NCBI GenBank assembly: GCA_902500995.1 | Contig: CABVSR010000003.1 | Coordinates: 1 to 64,000 of the forward strand | Direction: 5' to 3' | DNA: 64,000 bases | Source of the DNA: an uncultured Nitrospira sp. | GTDB lineage: Bacteria; Nitrospirota; Nitrospiria; Nitrospirales; Nitrospiraceae | Part shown: in pieces, positions 35,900 to 44,996 of the stretch | Layout: every line of letters starts with the position of its first letter | Numbering within the stretch: position 1 is the stretch's first letter | Made by a program: the position numbers and the translations under genes | The notes under the pieces: generated by a model | What the model was told of the DNA's origin: nothing | The model's input: only the letters and a program-made list of their open reading frames with translations | Database searches by the model: none

Positions 35900-37063
35900 T
35901 CACCGTTTCTTGCCGATGCCCTGGCTCATCTGTCCCTGGATCTGGAAACCCTTCTCATCTCTTTCATTCTTGTCGAGAAGGGCTGCCACTGCATCGTCCC
36001 CTTTCAATCCCGCCAGCTTAATCTTGAGACGAAGATTGTTTGCGCTATCAGCGTTGATGAGAGCTTGCTCAATGCTGATTTTCCCTGCCTTGTAGAGTTG
36101 CAAAAGCACGTGGTCAAAGGTCTGGCAACCTTCATCAATGCCTTGCTCCATCGCTTCCTTTAACGTATCGATTTCCGAGCGCTTGATCAGATCTTTGATA
36201 CGGGGGGTATCGAGCATGATTTCCAACGCAGGAACTCGGCGGCCGTCAAGTGAGGGAATGAGGCGTTGAGAGATGATGGCTCGCAAATTGAGCGATAGCT
36301 GCAGATAAATCTGCGCGTGCCGCTCCACCGGGAAGAAATTCATGATGCGTTCGATGGATTGGTTGGCATTGTTGGAGTGCAGGGTTCCGAGGCAGAGGTG
36401 GCCCGTCTCTGCGAAGGTGATGGCTGCTTCCATGGTTTCCGTATCCCGGATTTCGCCGATGAGAATGACATCCGGGGCTTGGCGCAAGGTGTTCTTCAGG
36501 GCATTTCCGAAGGAATGGGTGTCGAAACCGACTTCACGCTGGGTCACGATAGATTTCTTGTGGTGATGGACGAACTCGATCGGGTCTTCCACGCTGATAA
36601 TATGGCCGGCGTGTACGGTGTTCCGGTGATCGATCATGGCCGCCAGCGAGGTAGATTTACCGGAACCGGTCGCGCCGACAACGAGGACCAGCCCTCGTTT
36701 CGTCATGGCGATATCCTTGACGATGGGCGGCAGATCCAGTTGCTCGACCGTCATGATCTCTGCCTTGATGTGTCGAAACACCAACCCCACATTTCCCTTT
36801 TGCCGGAAAATATTCACACGAAACCGCCCCAAGTCTTTGTAATACAAGGCGAGATTCATTTCCATTTTCTCTTCAAACTCGCCCCGCTGCTGGCCGCGCA
36901 TGAGCGCCAGCGCCAATGACTCCAACTGTTCATTCGTAAACGGCGGCGCATCCGTACGATGGGTCGAGCCATGAATCCGATAAATGGGCGGGGCATCGAC
37001 GGTGAGATAGAGGTCGGACGATTCCTGTTTGACCATCACTTCGAGGAGTGTGCGAACATCCAT
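35900..37063 (-). CDS. pilU: Type IV pilus retraction ATPase, PilU-type
   Basis: The 387-residue hexameric ATPase has Walker A G-A-T-G-S-G-K136-S-T, Walker B I-L-I-G-E-I-R-D and the His-box segment A-E-T-G-H-L-C-L-G-T-L-H. Residues D-T-E-T-M-E-A-A-I-T-F and N-A-N-Q-S-I-E-R-I-M-N-F-F-P identify it as PilU rather than PilT. PilU assists PilT in powering pilus disassembly at the inner membrane. The tail (about residues 345-387) is charged and variable. It lies 50 bases downstream of pilT in the same direction. Confidence 0.93.
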   Translation of the reverse strand: MDVRTLLEVMVKQESSDLYLTVDAPPIYRIHGSTHRTDAPPFTNEQLESLALALMRGQQRGEFEEKMEMNLALYYKDLGRFRVNIFRQKGNVGLVFRHIKAEIMTVEQLDLPPIVKDIAMTKRGLVLVVGATGSGKSTSLAAMIDHRNTVHAGHIISVEDPIEFVHHHKKSIVTQREVGFDTHSFGNALKNTLRQAPDVILIGEIRDTETMEAAITFAETGHLCLGTLHSNNANQSIERIMNFFPVERHAQIYLQLSLNLRAIISQRLIPSLDGRRVPALEIMLDTPRIKDLIKRSEIDTLKEAMEQGIDEGCQTFDHVLLQLYKAGKISIEQALINADSANNLRLKIKLAGLKGDDAVAALLDKNERDEKGFQIQGQMSQGIGKKR

Positions 37064-37113
37064 GAGACGCCTCTTATCCTGCTACCGGGGGACGGTTACG
37101 ATGCACAGCGGTC

Positions 37114-38169
37114 TTATGCCGCGCCTGCCGCGTTGAAGAGGTTCGGATTCATACTGCGCGACTGCGCTTCGGCTTTGGTCACCATGCCGCGTGTGGCGAG
37201 ATCGACCAGGGCCATGTCCATGGTCTGCATGCCGTCCTTCTGGCTTGCTTGCATGATGCCGGGAATTTGATGAAGTTTGCCCTCGCGGATGAGGTTGCGC
37301 ACGGCTGTGGTGCCGACCATGATTTCCACCGCCGCAATCCGGCCGCCGCTTTTCTTTTTGAGCAGCGTTTGGGTCAGCACCGCTTCCAACGTTTCCGACA
37401 GTTGCGCGCGGACCTGCGCTTGCTGGTTCGGAGGGAACGCGTCGATGATGCGATCGATGGTTTTTGGAGCGCTGGATGTGTGGAGTGTCGCAAAGACCAA
37501 GTGTCCAGTTTCAGCCGCGGTCAGGGCCAGCTGAATCGTATCCAAATCGCGCATTTCGCCGACGAGAATAATGTCAGGATCTTCGCGCAGTGCGGCACGG
37601 AGCGCATTGGCAAAGGACAGGGTGTGCACGCCGAGTTCGCGTTGGTTAACCAGGCACTTTTTCGATTTGTGAACAAACTCCACCGGGTCTTCAATCGTCA
37701 GGATGTGGCCTTCGAAGGTATTGTTCAAGTAGTCGATCATGCCGGCGAGCGTGGTGGACTTTCCGGATCCGGTTGGGCCGGTGACGAGAATCAAACCTTT
37801 CTCGCGGTCACAGAGTTGGCGGAGAATGGGTGGCATGCCGAGCTTTTCGAGGGGGAGGATCTCGGTTGGAATAGTCCGGAACACCGCGCCTAAACCGCGG
37901 CCCTGGACAAAGACGTTCACGCGAAATCGGGCGATGTCGCCGAGGTCGAAGGAGAAGTCGCATTCCCGATGTTCTTCGAAATTCTTGCGCTGCGCATCGC
38001 TCATCATGTCGTAGATGAGGGCGTGCGTTTCGTCCTGAGTCAGGGGTGGATGGTCCAGTTTTTTAAGATCGCCATGCAAGCGAATCATCGGTGGTTCGCC
38101 GGCGCTGATGTGACAGTCTGAGGCCCCTTGCTGGACACCAAAGGTCAACAGTTTCGAAATGTCAATCAT
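37114..38169 (-). CDS. pilT: Type IV pilus retraction ATPase PilT
   Basis: A 351-residue ATPase with Walker A G-P-T-G-S-G-K137-S-T-T, Walker B I-L-V-G-E-M-R-D and A-E-T-G-H-L-V-F-A-T-L-H. The characteristic PilT motif (A-I-R-N-L-I-R-E-G-K) appears as A-V-R-N-L-I-R-E-G-K-L-H-Q-I. The protein drives pilus retraction and twitching motility and would act on the pilins encoded at 49793-51109. ACGGAG precedes the ATG at 38169. The spacing to pilU supports an operon. Confidence 0.95.
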   Translation of the reverse strand: MIDISKLLTFGVQQGASDCHISAGEPPMIRLHGDLKKLDHPPLTQDETHALIYDMMSDAQRKNFEEHRECDFSFDLGDIARFRVNVFVQGRGLGAVFRTIPTEILPLEKLGMPPILRQLCDREKGLILVTGPTGSGKSTTLAGMIDYLNNTFEGHILTIEDPVEFVHKSKKCLVNQRELGVHTLSFANALRAALREDPDIILVGEMRDLDTIQLALTAAETGHLVFATLHTSSAPKTIDRIIDAFPPNQQAQVRAQLSETLEAVLTQTLLKKKSGGRIAAVEIMVGTTAVRNLIREGKLHQIPGIMQASQKDGMQTMDMALVDLATRGMVTKAEAQSRSMNPNLFNAAGAA

Positions 38170-38362
38170 CGGGTCGCTCCGTAAATAAGAATGTAAGCGG
38201 ATAAACGAGCGTGGTTATGGTCGATTGATCAGGTTCTGCAGGACACGCTCGATCATGCCATAGGAGAGAGGGAAAGCAAGAAAATACCCAGAAGAGGCGA
38301 CGAGGAAGGGGCTCGGCGAGCGCTGTGACGCTCAGGCCATCAAGCCCTGATCGGCAGGGTGG

Positions 38363-39523
38363 TCACATCACATTCAAGGATCGTCCCGCCCGCTCCAGCG
38401 CTGCCAGCGCGCCATCAATGTGTTCATTCGTATGATCCGCGGTGATGGTGAAGCGAATCCGGCTGGTAGCAGGCGGAACCGTCGGTGGGCGAATGGCGGG
38501 CGCGTACACGCCGTGGGTGAGAAGCGCCTGCGCCAGGTTCATCGCCTGATCGGGATCACCAACGATCACGGGAAGGATCGGACTCTCGGAGGCCGCGAGA
38601 CGGAAGCCCAGCCGAGTGAGCCCTTGCGCCAGACGATCTCGATTACGCCAGAGACGGGCTCGCCGCTCCGGTTCCTGCTCCAGCACCTGGATCGCGGCCG
38701 TCGCCGCAGCCGCACTGGCAGGCGGAGGGGCAGTTGTATAGATAAAGGCGCGGCACGTGTTGACGAGATAGGCAATGAAGCTGGCAGAACCAACCAGGTA
38801 TCCTCCGGCGCTGCCAATGGCTTTGCTCAAGGTTCCCATGTGGTAGGGGACGCGCGATTCCACCCCACAATGTTCGAGCGTGCCACGGCCGGTGCGTCCC
38901 AGAATCCCCGTGCCATGCGCATCGTCGACATACAGCGCTGCGCCATACTGTTCCGCCAACTGCGCCATGTCCTTCATCGGAGCAATGTCTCCGTCCATGC
39001 TGAACAGCCCGTCGGTCACGATCAGAGTGCGCCGGGCCGTGCGCCGGCGTGCCAGCAGCTGCTCCAGATGATTCATGTCTCGATGATGGTACACGCGAAA
39101 GGTGGCTCCACTCAGACGGCAGCCGTCGATGAGGCTGGCATGACACAGCCGGTCGGCGAAGATCAGGCCGTCTTTTCCGATCAAGGCAGGGATGGCGCTG
39201 ATGTTGGTCAAGTAGCCTGCGGCAAAGGCAAGCGCTGCTTCCGTACCTTTAAAGCGGGCGAGGGTGGCTTCAAGCGATTCATGCGGCGTGAGGGTACCGC
39301 AGACCAACCGTGCTGCGCCTGAGCCGGCACCATATCGGCGAGTCGCGTCGATGGCGGCCTTCACCACTGTCGGATGCGTGGCCAAACCGAGATAATTGTT
39401 GGATGAGAGCAGGATGATCTCACGGCCGTTCAGCATGACCGTTGGTCCTGTCGCCGATGCAATGGTTTGAAGCCGGCGCAAGAGATGCTGGTCGTCTAAT
39501 TTCTTGAGATGTTCTTCAAACAT
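38363..39523 (-). CDS. bioF: 8-amino-7-oxononanoate synthase-type aminotransferase
   Basis: The 386-residue PLP enzyme belongs to the alpha-oxoamine synthase family. Features are S-S-N-N-Y-L-G-L-A near the front, D-D-A-H-G-T-G-I-L-G in the middle and the PLP lysine K234 in T-L-S-K-A-I-G-S-A-G-G-Y. BioF joins pimeloyl thioester to alanine in biotin synthesis. The related KBL uses acetyl-CoA and glycine, and sequence alone does not fully separate them. I preferred the ATG at 39523, where the conserved region begins, over 39616. No other biotin gene is adjacent. Confidence 0.85.
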   Translation of the reverse strand: MFEEHLKKLDDQHLLRRLQTIASATGPTVMLNGREIILLSSNNYLGLATHPTVVKAAIDATRRYGAGSGAARLVCGTLTPHESLEATLARFKGTEAALAFAAGYLTNISAIPALIGKDGLIFADRLCHASLIDGCRLSGATFRVYHHRDMNHLEQLLARRRTARRTLIVTDGLFSMDGDIAPMKDMAQLAEQYGAALYVDDAHGTGILGRTGRGTLEHCGVESRVPYHMGTLSKAIGSAGGYLVGSASFIAYLVNTCRAFIYTTAPPPASAAAATAAIQVLEQEPERRARLWRNRDRLAQGLTRLGFRLAASESPILPVIVGDPDQAMNLAQALLTHGVYAPAIRPPTVPPATSRIRFTITADHTNEHIDGALAALERAGRSLNVM

Positions 39524-39635
39524 GGGTGCTCGACTTCGGCTAGGCCAAACAATTGACAAGGCTGACTGGTCCCTAGTATAAGGCGCGAGGCTCTGAGAAA
39601 CGACCGTCTTTTCCACCCAGACTCCTGTTCCGGCT

Positions 39636-40472
39636 ATGAGTTATCGAATCAGGGTTCCTACAAAAGTTGACCCGCTCGACGAAGCCCATCTCCTGACCGG
39701 GGTGGATCGGTTCCTCCATGTGCTGCAGGAACAGCGGCGCGCGGTGTTGGCCGGGCTGGGGGTCGTTCTGGTGGCGGGGGCGGTCGTCGCCGGTGTGATG
39801 TGGTACGACTATCAAACCACATTAAAGGCGCGAGAGCTGGATCACGAGGCGACGCTGCACTATCTCACTCGGCCCGCAGACGATCCGAAGAAAAGCCAGG
39901 AGCAACTGTCCCAAGCCATTACGCTCTATAAGCAGGTAGTGGAGCAATATCCCAGAAGCCCCGCCGCGCCTTTGGCGTTGTTTCACCTGGGCAACGCCCA
40001 GGTGCTGGCGAATCAAGTTGATGCCGGGATCGAGACGTACAAACGGTTCATGTTGTTATATGGCTCGAATACCTCGCTCCTGGGGCTGGTCCAGCAACGG
40101 CTGGCCTACGCCTACTTAGCTAAAGGTGATCGCGACCAGGCGGTGAAAGCCTTCACCGGCATTCTCGACATTCCGGGTGCCCTCAATAAGGACCATGTGC
40201 TGTTCGAACTGGCAAAACTTGAAGAATCGCAATCCCGCCCGGAGGGGGCCCTCGCGCATTACCAGGATCTGATGAAGAATTACCCTAACTCGCCCTTCAC
40301 CAGTGAAGCGGCGGTGCGGGTGAAAGTGCTGGAAGTGAAGAAGACTCCAGAAACTCCGGCGGCGGCTCCCGCGTCAGCTCCTGCCGCCAGCGCCCCTGCC
40401 CCTCAGCCTGAGCAGCCTGCCAAGGCTGCATCCGGCAAGTCGGCTGCACCCGCCTCCAAGAAAAAGCCGTAA
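39636..40472 (+). CDS. Membrane-anchored TPR protein (YfgM/CpoB-like)
   Basis: The 278-residue product has a short cytoplasmic N-terminus and one membrane helix (about residues 36-58). A periplasmic helical-repeat domain with several TPR-like units follows (about 68-225, for example A-I-T-L-Y-K-Q-V-V-E-Q-Y-P-R-S-P-A-A-P-L-A-L-F-H-L). The tail is Ala/Pro-rich, about 45 residues long and low in complexity. Relatives of YfgM tether protein-folding and translocation factors at the inner membrane. That function here is inferred from architecture. Confidence 0.8.
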   Translation: MSYRIRVPTKVDPLDEAHLLTGVDRFLHVLQEQRRAVLAGLGVVLVAGAVVAGVMWYDYQTTLKARELDHEATLHYLTRPADDPKKSQEQLSQAITLYKQVVEQYPRSPAAPLALFHLGNAQVLANQVDAGIETYKRFMLLYGSNTSLLGLVQQRLAYAYLAKGDRDQAVKAFTGILDIPGALNKDHVLFELAKLEESQSRPEGALAHYQDLMKNYPNSPFTSEAAVRVKVLEVKKTPETPAAAPASAPAASAPAPQPEQPAKAASGKSAAPASKKKP

Positions 40473-40502
40473 CGCCTCCTCCGAAGAGACCGATGCGTCG
40501 CG

Positions 40503-41900
40503 CTAGTTCGTGATGACCAGGCGGCTTCCTGCCTTGATGGTAGGACCAGTCAGGTGATTATTGGACTTGAGGGTCTTGACGGAGATGTTGAATCGTTTGG
40601 CAATCTTCTCAAGCGAATCACCGACCCGGACTCGATACCAATGTCCGGTTTCAGGCTCTGGTTTGACGTGCCGTATTTTCACCGGAACCGGCAACGGCGG
40701 GAATTTGTGGGTCGGAGCCCGTTCCAGCAATTGTTCCACTTTCTCTCGCGTACCGACGGGCACCTTCAAGTGATATTCGGGGTCGTTTGGGGGCGTGGCG
40801 TCGCGCCGTAATTCGGGGTTGAGCACCTTCAGTTCCTGATACGAAATTCCGGTCACATTGGCAATGGCTTTGAAGTGGATGGGGCGCCGCACAATGACCT
40901 CTTCAAATTGATGCGGGCGGACATCGTTTTGCGGGAAGCCGTACCGATCCGGGTTCTTCGCGATGATGGTGGCGGCCATAAATCGAGGGACGTATTCTTT
41001 CGTTTCCCGGCGAATGAGTCTCGTTTTCGCAATGTCTGAAAAGCTCTCTGCTTGTGCCGTATGCAGGGCCCGCATCACCTTGCCCTCTCCGGCATTGTAA
41101 GCGGCCATCGCCAGCGGCCAGGTGCCGAACAAATCGTACAGGTCGCGCAGGTAGCGTGCCGCCGCCACGGTCGATTTCACCGGGTCCCGGCGCTCATCCA
41201 CATAACTATCCACCCGCAGGCCATAGACCTTGGCGGTGCCTTTCATGAATTGCCAGGGGCCGGCGGCCCGGGCGCGCGAGTACGCATGAGGATTGAATCC
41301 GCTTTCGACCAAGGACAGGTAGATCAGATCACTCGGGAGCTGAAATTCGGAGAAGATGCTATCCACCAGCGGTCGATAATGGCTGAGCCTGATGAGCCAT
41401 TGCTCGAATCGGTTGCGGATCGACACGTTGAAGAACCGGATATGGCCTTGAACCGAAGGGTCGAGCACGATCGGGACGTTGTACTCGGAGGCCTGTTCCG
41501 TTTCGGATCCTTGCTCGGCGGCTGCTTCCTGAAGAACTTCGGCTGGAGGCGTCAACAAGTCGGCAAACCTGGCCGTCGTTCCGCTGAGTGGCTTGAGTTG
41601 AAGCAACGCCTCGGCGGGTGGGACTTCCGTAGATGGTTCGCTGGCAACGGCTGCCGGAACCTCCGCCGCTTCAATCTCCGCGGCGGCGTGATCGTCTTCT
41701 TCTAGGAGAATGTCCGGTTCCGGTTCTAACGCAGTTGGCTGGACGACTTCTTGCGGAGCTGCTTCCGATGCGAGGGCAGATTCGGATGGCATCGGAATCG
41801 GCGTCTCAGCGCTTGCGGGAACAGTCCATGAGAAGGACAGCAAACAGGTGAACAAAAGCCGAAAGGGCGGAACGCCGAAGCCGGAAGCACGTACATGCAT
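40503..41900 (-). CDS. mltD: Membrane-bound lytic murein transglycosylase D-like protein
   Basis: A 465-residue exported protein that cleaves peptidoglycan glycan strands. A signal peptide (about residues 1-31, ending A-S-A) is followed by an Ala/Pro/Glu-rich linker of about 100 residues. The SLT domain has catalytic E199 in L-V-E-S-G-F-N-P-H-A-Y-S and the A-G-P-W-Q-F-M motif. A single C-terminal LysM domain (about 420-465: Y-R-V-R-V-G-D-S-L-E-K-I-A) binds peptidoglycan. MltD usually has two LysM domains; here one is clear. It is convergent with the upstream TPR gene, separated by 30 bases. Confidence 0.9.
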   Translation of the reverse strand: MHVRASGFGVPPFRLLFTCLLSFSWTVPASAETPIPMPSESALASEAAPQEVVQPTALEPEPDILLEEDDHAAAEIEAAEVPAAVASEPSTEVPPAEALLQLKPLSGTTARFADLLTPPAEVLQEAAAEQGSETEQASEYNVPIVLDPSVQGHIRFFNVSIRNRFEQWLIRLSHYRPLVDSIFSEFQLPSDLIYLSLVESGFNPHAYSRARAAGPWQFMKGTAKVYGLRVDSYVDERRDPVKSTVAAARYLRDLYDLFGTWPLAMAAYNAGEGKVMRALHTAQAESFSDIAKTRLIRRETKEYVPRFMAATIIAKNPDRYGFPQNDVRPHQFEEVIVRRPIHFKAIANVTGISYQELKVLNPELRRDATPPNDPEYHLKVPVGTREKVEQLLERAPTHKFPPLPVPVKIRHVKPEPETGHWYRVRVGDSLEKIAKRFNISVKTLKSNNHLTGPTIKAGSRLVITN

Positions 41901-42211
41901 AAGGTACCTACTAGACGGTTCTGGAAAGGGGAGAGGATCGACTCTCGATGGGTAGCCTATCGAGGAGGTGACAACTTGTCAAGAAATTGAGGGAGTTGGA
42001 GCTGCGTCGCGCGGCGTATGTTGAACACGATTAGGCGGCCATGTTCTGCGAAATTTTTTGGATGCGCCTCGGTTCCTCGATGGAGGGAAGTGGCTGATAA
42101 GATGAGCATCTTCGTAAGGCCTTACCTTGACACCTCCGGGGGGCTATGGTAGCGTACGCCCCTTCTAAATCCCTGACATTGTTCGTTCCGTACAGCGAGG
42201 AGGATCGTCCC
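41901..42211. other. Intergenic region between mltD and the aminotransferase
   Basis: The 311-base divergent region holds a good -35/-10 candidate for the aminotransferase gene at its right end. Nothing else is distinct. Confidence 0.5.
42127..42155 (+). promoter_or_regulatory. Candidate sigma-70 promoter of the aminotransferase-serA operon
   Basis: A perfect TTGACA (42127-42132) is followed after 17 bases by TAGCGT (42150-42155), a moderate -10 match. The 5' leader would be about 50 bases, ending in GAGGAGG before the ATG at 42212. Confidence 0.4.
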
Positions 42212-43357
42212 ATGCTCAAACGGTATTTGCTGGCTCCCGGCCCCACCCCCGTTCCGCCGGAGGTGCTGCTGGCCATGGCCAGGCCGATGATTCATCACCG
42301 GGCTCCCGAGTTCGATAAATTGTTCGCGGAAGTTCGTGAGGATCTGAAGTGGCTCTTCCAAACGCGCAATGACGTGCTGATTCTCGCGGCATCCGGTACC
42401 GGCGGCATGGAAGGTTCGGTGTCAAATTTTCTCTCGCCCGGCGATAAGGCCCTGACGATCAACGGCGGCAAGTTCGGTGAGCGATGGACAAAGCTCTGTA
42501 AGACGTTCGGCGCGCAGGTGACTGAGTTGAAGGTCGAGTGGGGGCGTGCCATCGACCCGCAAGCGGTGGCCGATGCCTTGAAAAAAGACCCCTCAATTAA
42601 AGCCGTATACGTGCAAGCAAGTGAAACCTCCACAGCGGTAGCCCACGATGTGAAAACCCTGGCCGAAATCGTCAAGCAGTACGAGGACACGATTCTCGTC
42701 GTGGATGCGATTACGGCTCTGGGAGTGCTCGACCTCAAGACCGACGCTTGGGGCCTCGATGTCGTCATCACCGGATCGCAGAAGGCATTGATGCTACCCC
42801 CCGGCTTGGCCTTCGCCAGCGTGAGCGACAAGGCCTGGCGTTTGGCCGACAAAGCCAAGAATGCCGCGTTCTATTTCAACTTCAAACGCGAACGGGAAAA
42901 TCAGCAGAAAAGCACCACCGCGTACACGCCGGCGGTGTCCCTGATCCTGGGCCTGAAGGAAGTGATGAACATGCTGAAGGCCGAGGGATTGGAGGCCGTC
43001 TTTGCCCGCCACGCCATGCTGGCAAAGGCGATGCGGGAAGGCGTCAAGGCGGCGGGGCTTTCTATTTTCCCACAGGAGCGCCCCAGTGATGCATTAACGG
43101 CCATCTCGGCGCCGGAGGGTGTGGACGGTCAGGCAGTCTATAAGAATTTGCGCACCCAATACGGCATGACGGCCGCTGGTGGTCAGGACCATTTGAAAGG
43201 CAAGATCTTCCGCATTTCCCATATGGGATATATCGATAGTTTCGACGTCATTACGGCCTTGGCGGCCGTCGAGATGGTCATCAAGGGGCTGGGGCATCCC
43301 GTCAAGCTCGGTAGCGGGGTCGCCAAGGCCCAAGAAATCATTATGGGCAAGTCATAG
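42212..43357 (+). CDS. Class V aminotransferase (alanine/serine-glyoxylate type)
   Basis: The 381-residue PLP enzyme opens Y-L-L-A-P-G-P-T-P-V-P-P-E-V-L and has the cofactor lysine K191 in I-T-G-S-Q-K-A-L-M-L-P-P-G. This is the signature of the alanine-, serine- and phosphoserine-type subgroup. It would transfer amino groups between alanine or serine and glyoxylate or pyruvate. Because serA follows 28 bases downstream, it may instead supply the transaminase step of serine synthesis (3-phosphohydroxypyruvate to phosphoserine). Sequence does not settle this. The ATG at 42212 follows GAGGAGG. Confidence 0.88.
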   Translation: MLKRYLLAPGPTPVPPEVLLAMARPMIHHRAPEFDKLFAEVREDLKWLFQTRNDVLILAASGTGGMEGSVSNFLSPGDKALTINGGKFGERWTKLCKTFGAQVTELKVEWGRAIDPQAVADALKKDPSIKAVYVQASETSTAVAHDVKTLAEIVKQYEDTILVVDAITALGVLDLKTDAWGLDVVITGSQKALMLPPGLAFASVSDKAWRLADKAKNAAFYFNFKRERENQQKSTTAYTPAVSLILGLKEVMNMLKAEGLEAVFARHAMLAKAMREGVKAAGLSIFPQERPSDALTAISAPEGVDGQAVYKNLRTQYGMTAAGGQDHLKGKIFRISHMGYIDSFDVITALAAVEMVIKGLGHPVKLGSGVAKAQEIIMGKS

Positions 43358-43385
43358 ACTCACCTTCAGGTAAGGCGCCACGACA

Positions 43386-44978
43386 ATGAAAATCTTGGTC
43401 AGCGATAGTCTTTCAAAGCAGGGTGTAGAGGTGTTGGAAAAGGCCGGATTTACGGTCGTGGTGAAAACCAAGCTGCCGAAAGAGGAGCTGCTGAAGGAAA
43501 TTAAGGATGCAGACGGTTTGATCGTCCGCTCCGGGACGAAAGTGACGGCAGAACTCATTGCTGCCGCGAACCGCCTGAAAGTGGTCGGCCGGGCCGGTTC
43601 CGGTCTGGACAACGTCGATACCCCCGCTGCAACCCGTCGCGGTATCGTGGTCATGAATACGCCGGGCGGCAACACCGTGACCACCGCTGAGCACACGATG
43701 GCCATGATTTTTTCCATGTCGCGGCGTATACCGCAGGCGACCGCCTCCACGAAAGGCGGAAAGTGGGAAAAAGAAAAGTTCATGGGCGTGGAACTGTACA
43801 ACAAGGTGCTGGGGATTGTGGGCGTCGGACAAATAGGGGGCTATCTCACGAAGCTTGCCCAGGGAGTCGGCATGCAGGTGATGGCCTACGACCCGTACCT
43901 GGCCCCCGAGCGCGCGCAGAAAATGGGCGTCGCCATCGTGGAGTTGGATGAATTGTTCCGGCGGGCTGATGTCATCTCGGTACACACCCCGTTGACCCCG
44001 GAAACCAAGTCGCTGATCAACGCGCAGGCGATCGCCAAAATGAAGACGGGCGTGATGATCGCCAACTGCGCCCGTGGCGGGATTGTGCATGAAGGGGACC
44101 TCTGCGAAGCGCTGAAATCGAAGAAAGTCGCCGCCGCCGCGTTCGACGTGTTTGAAGACGAACCGGTGAAACCGGACAACCCACTGTTGGCGTTGGATAA
44201 TTTCATTTGTTCCCCGCATATCGGTGCCTCGACGACCGAGGCGCAAGAAAACGTCGCGGTCGGGATTGCCGAGCAGATTGTCGAATATTTCACGAAGGGC
44301 ATCGCCAAGGGAGCGGTCAACATTCCTTCCGTGTCTCCGGAGCTCTTGCCGCAGCTCCAGCCGTACCTTTCCTTGGGTGAGCGTGTGGGCTTGTTCCAGG
44401 CTCAATTATTGGAAGGCGGATTAGAGCGATTGACCGTCGAATACAGCGGTGAAGTGGCGGGATTAAATGTCGCCCCGTTGACGATTGCGGTGTTGAAAGG
44501 GCTCCTGACGCCGATCCTCGAAGATCCGGTCAACTATGTGAACGCGCCGGTGGTCGCCAAAGAGCGAGGAATCGAAGTCAAAGAGGTCAAGATCAACGAT
44601 GCCGGCGATTTTACCAGTGTCATTCGTGTACGGGTTGAGGCCGGGAAAAAATCCCATCAAGTGGCCGGGACTCTCTACCACCGCAAGGATCCGCGGATCA
44701 TTGAAATTGATGAGTTTAAAGTCGAAGTCGTCCCGGACAATCATCTGTTGCTGATCCTCAATGAGGATCGTCCGGGAGTGATCGGCACGGTCGGGCACAT
44801 TTTAGGCGACCACAACATCAATATCGCGCGCATGCAATGCTCACGTGAAGAGCGCGGCGGCAAAGCGCTCTTGATTTTCGGGTTGGACGCGCCACTGCCT
44901 GCGCCGGTGCTGGATCAGATTACGAGCAGCAAGCATATTCTTTCCGTCAAGGTCGCCGACCTGTCGAAGGGTCTGTAG
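43386..44978 (+). CDS. serA: D-3-phosphoglycerate dehydrogenase
   Basis: The 530-residue enzyme oxidises 3-phosphoglycerate to 3-phosphohydroxypyruvate, the first step of serine synthesis. The NAD-binding site G-V-G-Q-I-G is at residues 146-151. The catalytic triad residues are R230 (N-C-A-R-G-G-I-V), E259 (F-E-D-E-P) and H278 (C-S-P-H-I-G). An intervening domain follows, then a C-terminal ACT domain (about 458-530) with E-D-R-P-G-V-I-G. This long form with the extra domain is the type found in many bacteria, and the ACT domain suggests allosteric control by serine. It lies in the operon with the aminotransferase upstream and hisZ downstream. Confidence 0.97.
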   Translation: MKILVSDSLSKQGVEVLEKAGFTVVVKTKLPKEELLKEIKDADGLIVRSGTKVTAELIAAANRLKVVGRAGSGLDNVDTPAATRRGIVVMNTPGGNTVTTAEHTMAMIFSMSRRIPQATASTKGGKWEKEKFMGVELYNKVLGIVGVGQIGGYLTKLAQGVGMQVMAYDPYLAPERAQKMGVAIVELDELFRRADVISVHTPLTPETKSLINAQAIAKMKTGVMIANCARGGIVHEGDLCEALKSKKVAAAAFDVFEDEPVKPDNPLLALDNFICSPHIGASTTEAQENVAVGIAEQIVEYFTKGIAKGAVNIPSVSPELLPQLQPYLSLGERVGLFQAQLLEGGLERLTVEYSGEVAGLNVAPLTIAVLKGLLTPILEDPVNYVNAPVVAKERGIEVKEVKINDAGDFTSVIRVRVEAGKKSHQVAGTLYHRKDPRIIEIDEFKVEVVPDNHLLLILNEDRPGVIGTVGHILGDHNINIARMQCSREERGGKALLIFGLDAPLPAPVLDQITSSKHILSVKVADLSKGL

Positions 44979-44996
44979 ATTGCCCGGCCGTCGATC

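Noticed and set aside
38170-38362. A sigma-54 promoter for pilT on the minus strand
   Set aside because: A TGGCAT is present, but the -12 GC is displaced by one base.
43413-44405. A 330-codon minus-strand frame inside serA
   Set aside because: It is antisense to serA and His/Arg/Asp-rich without any motif.
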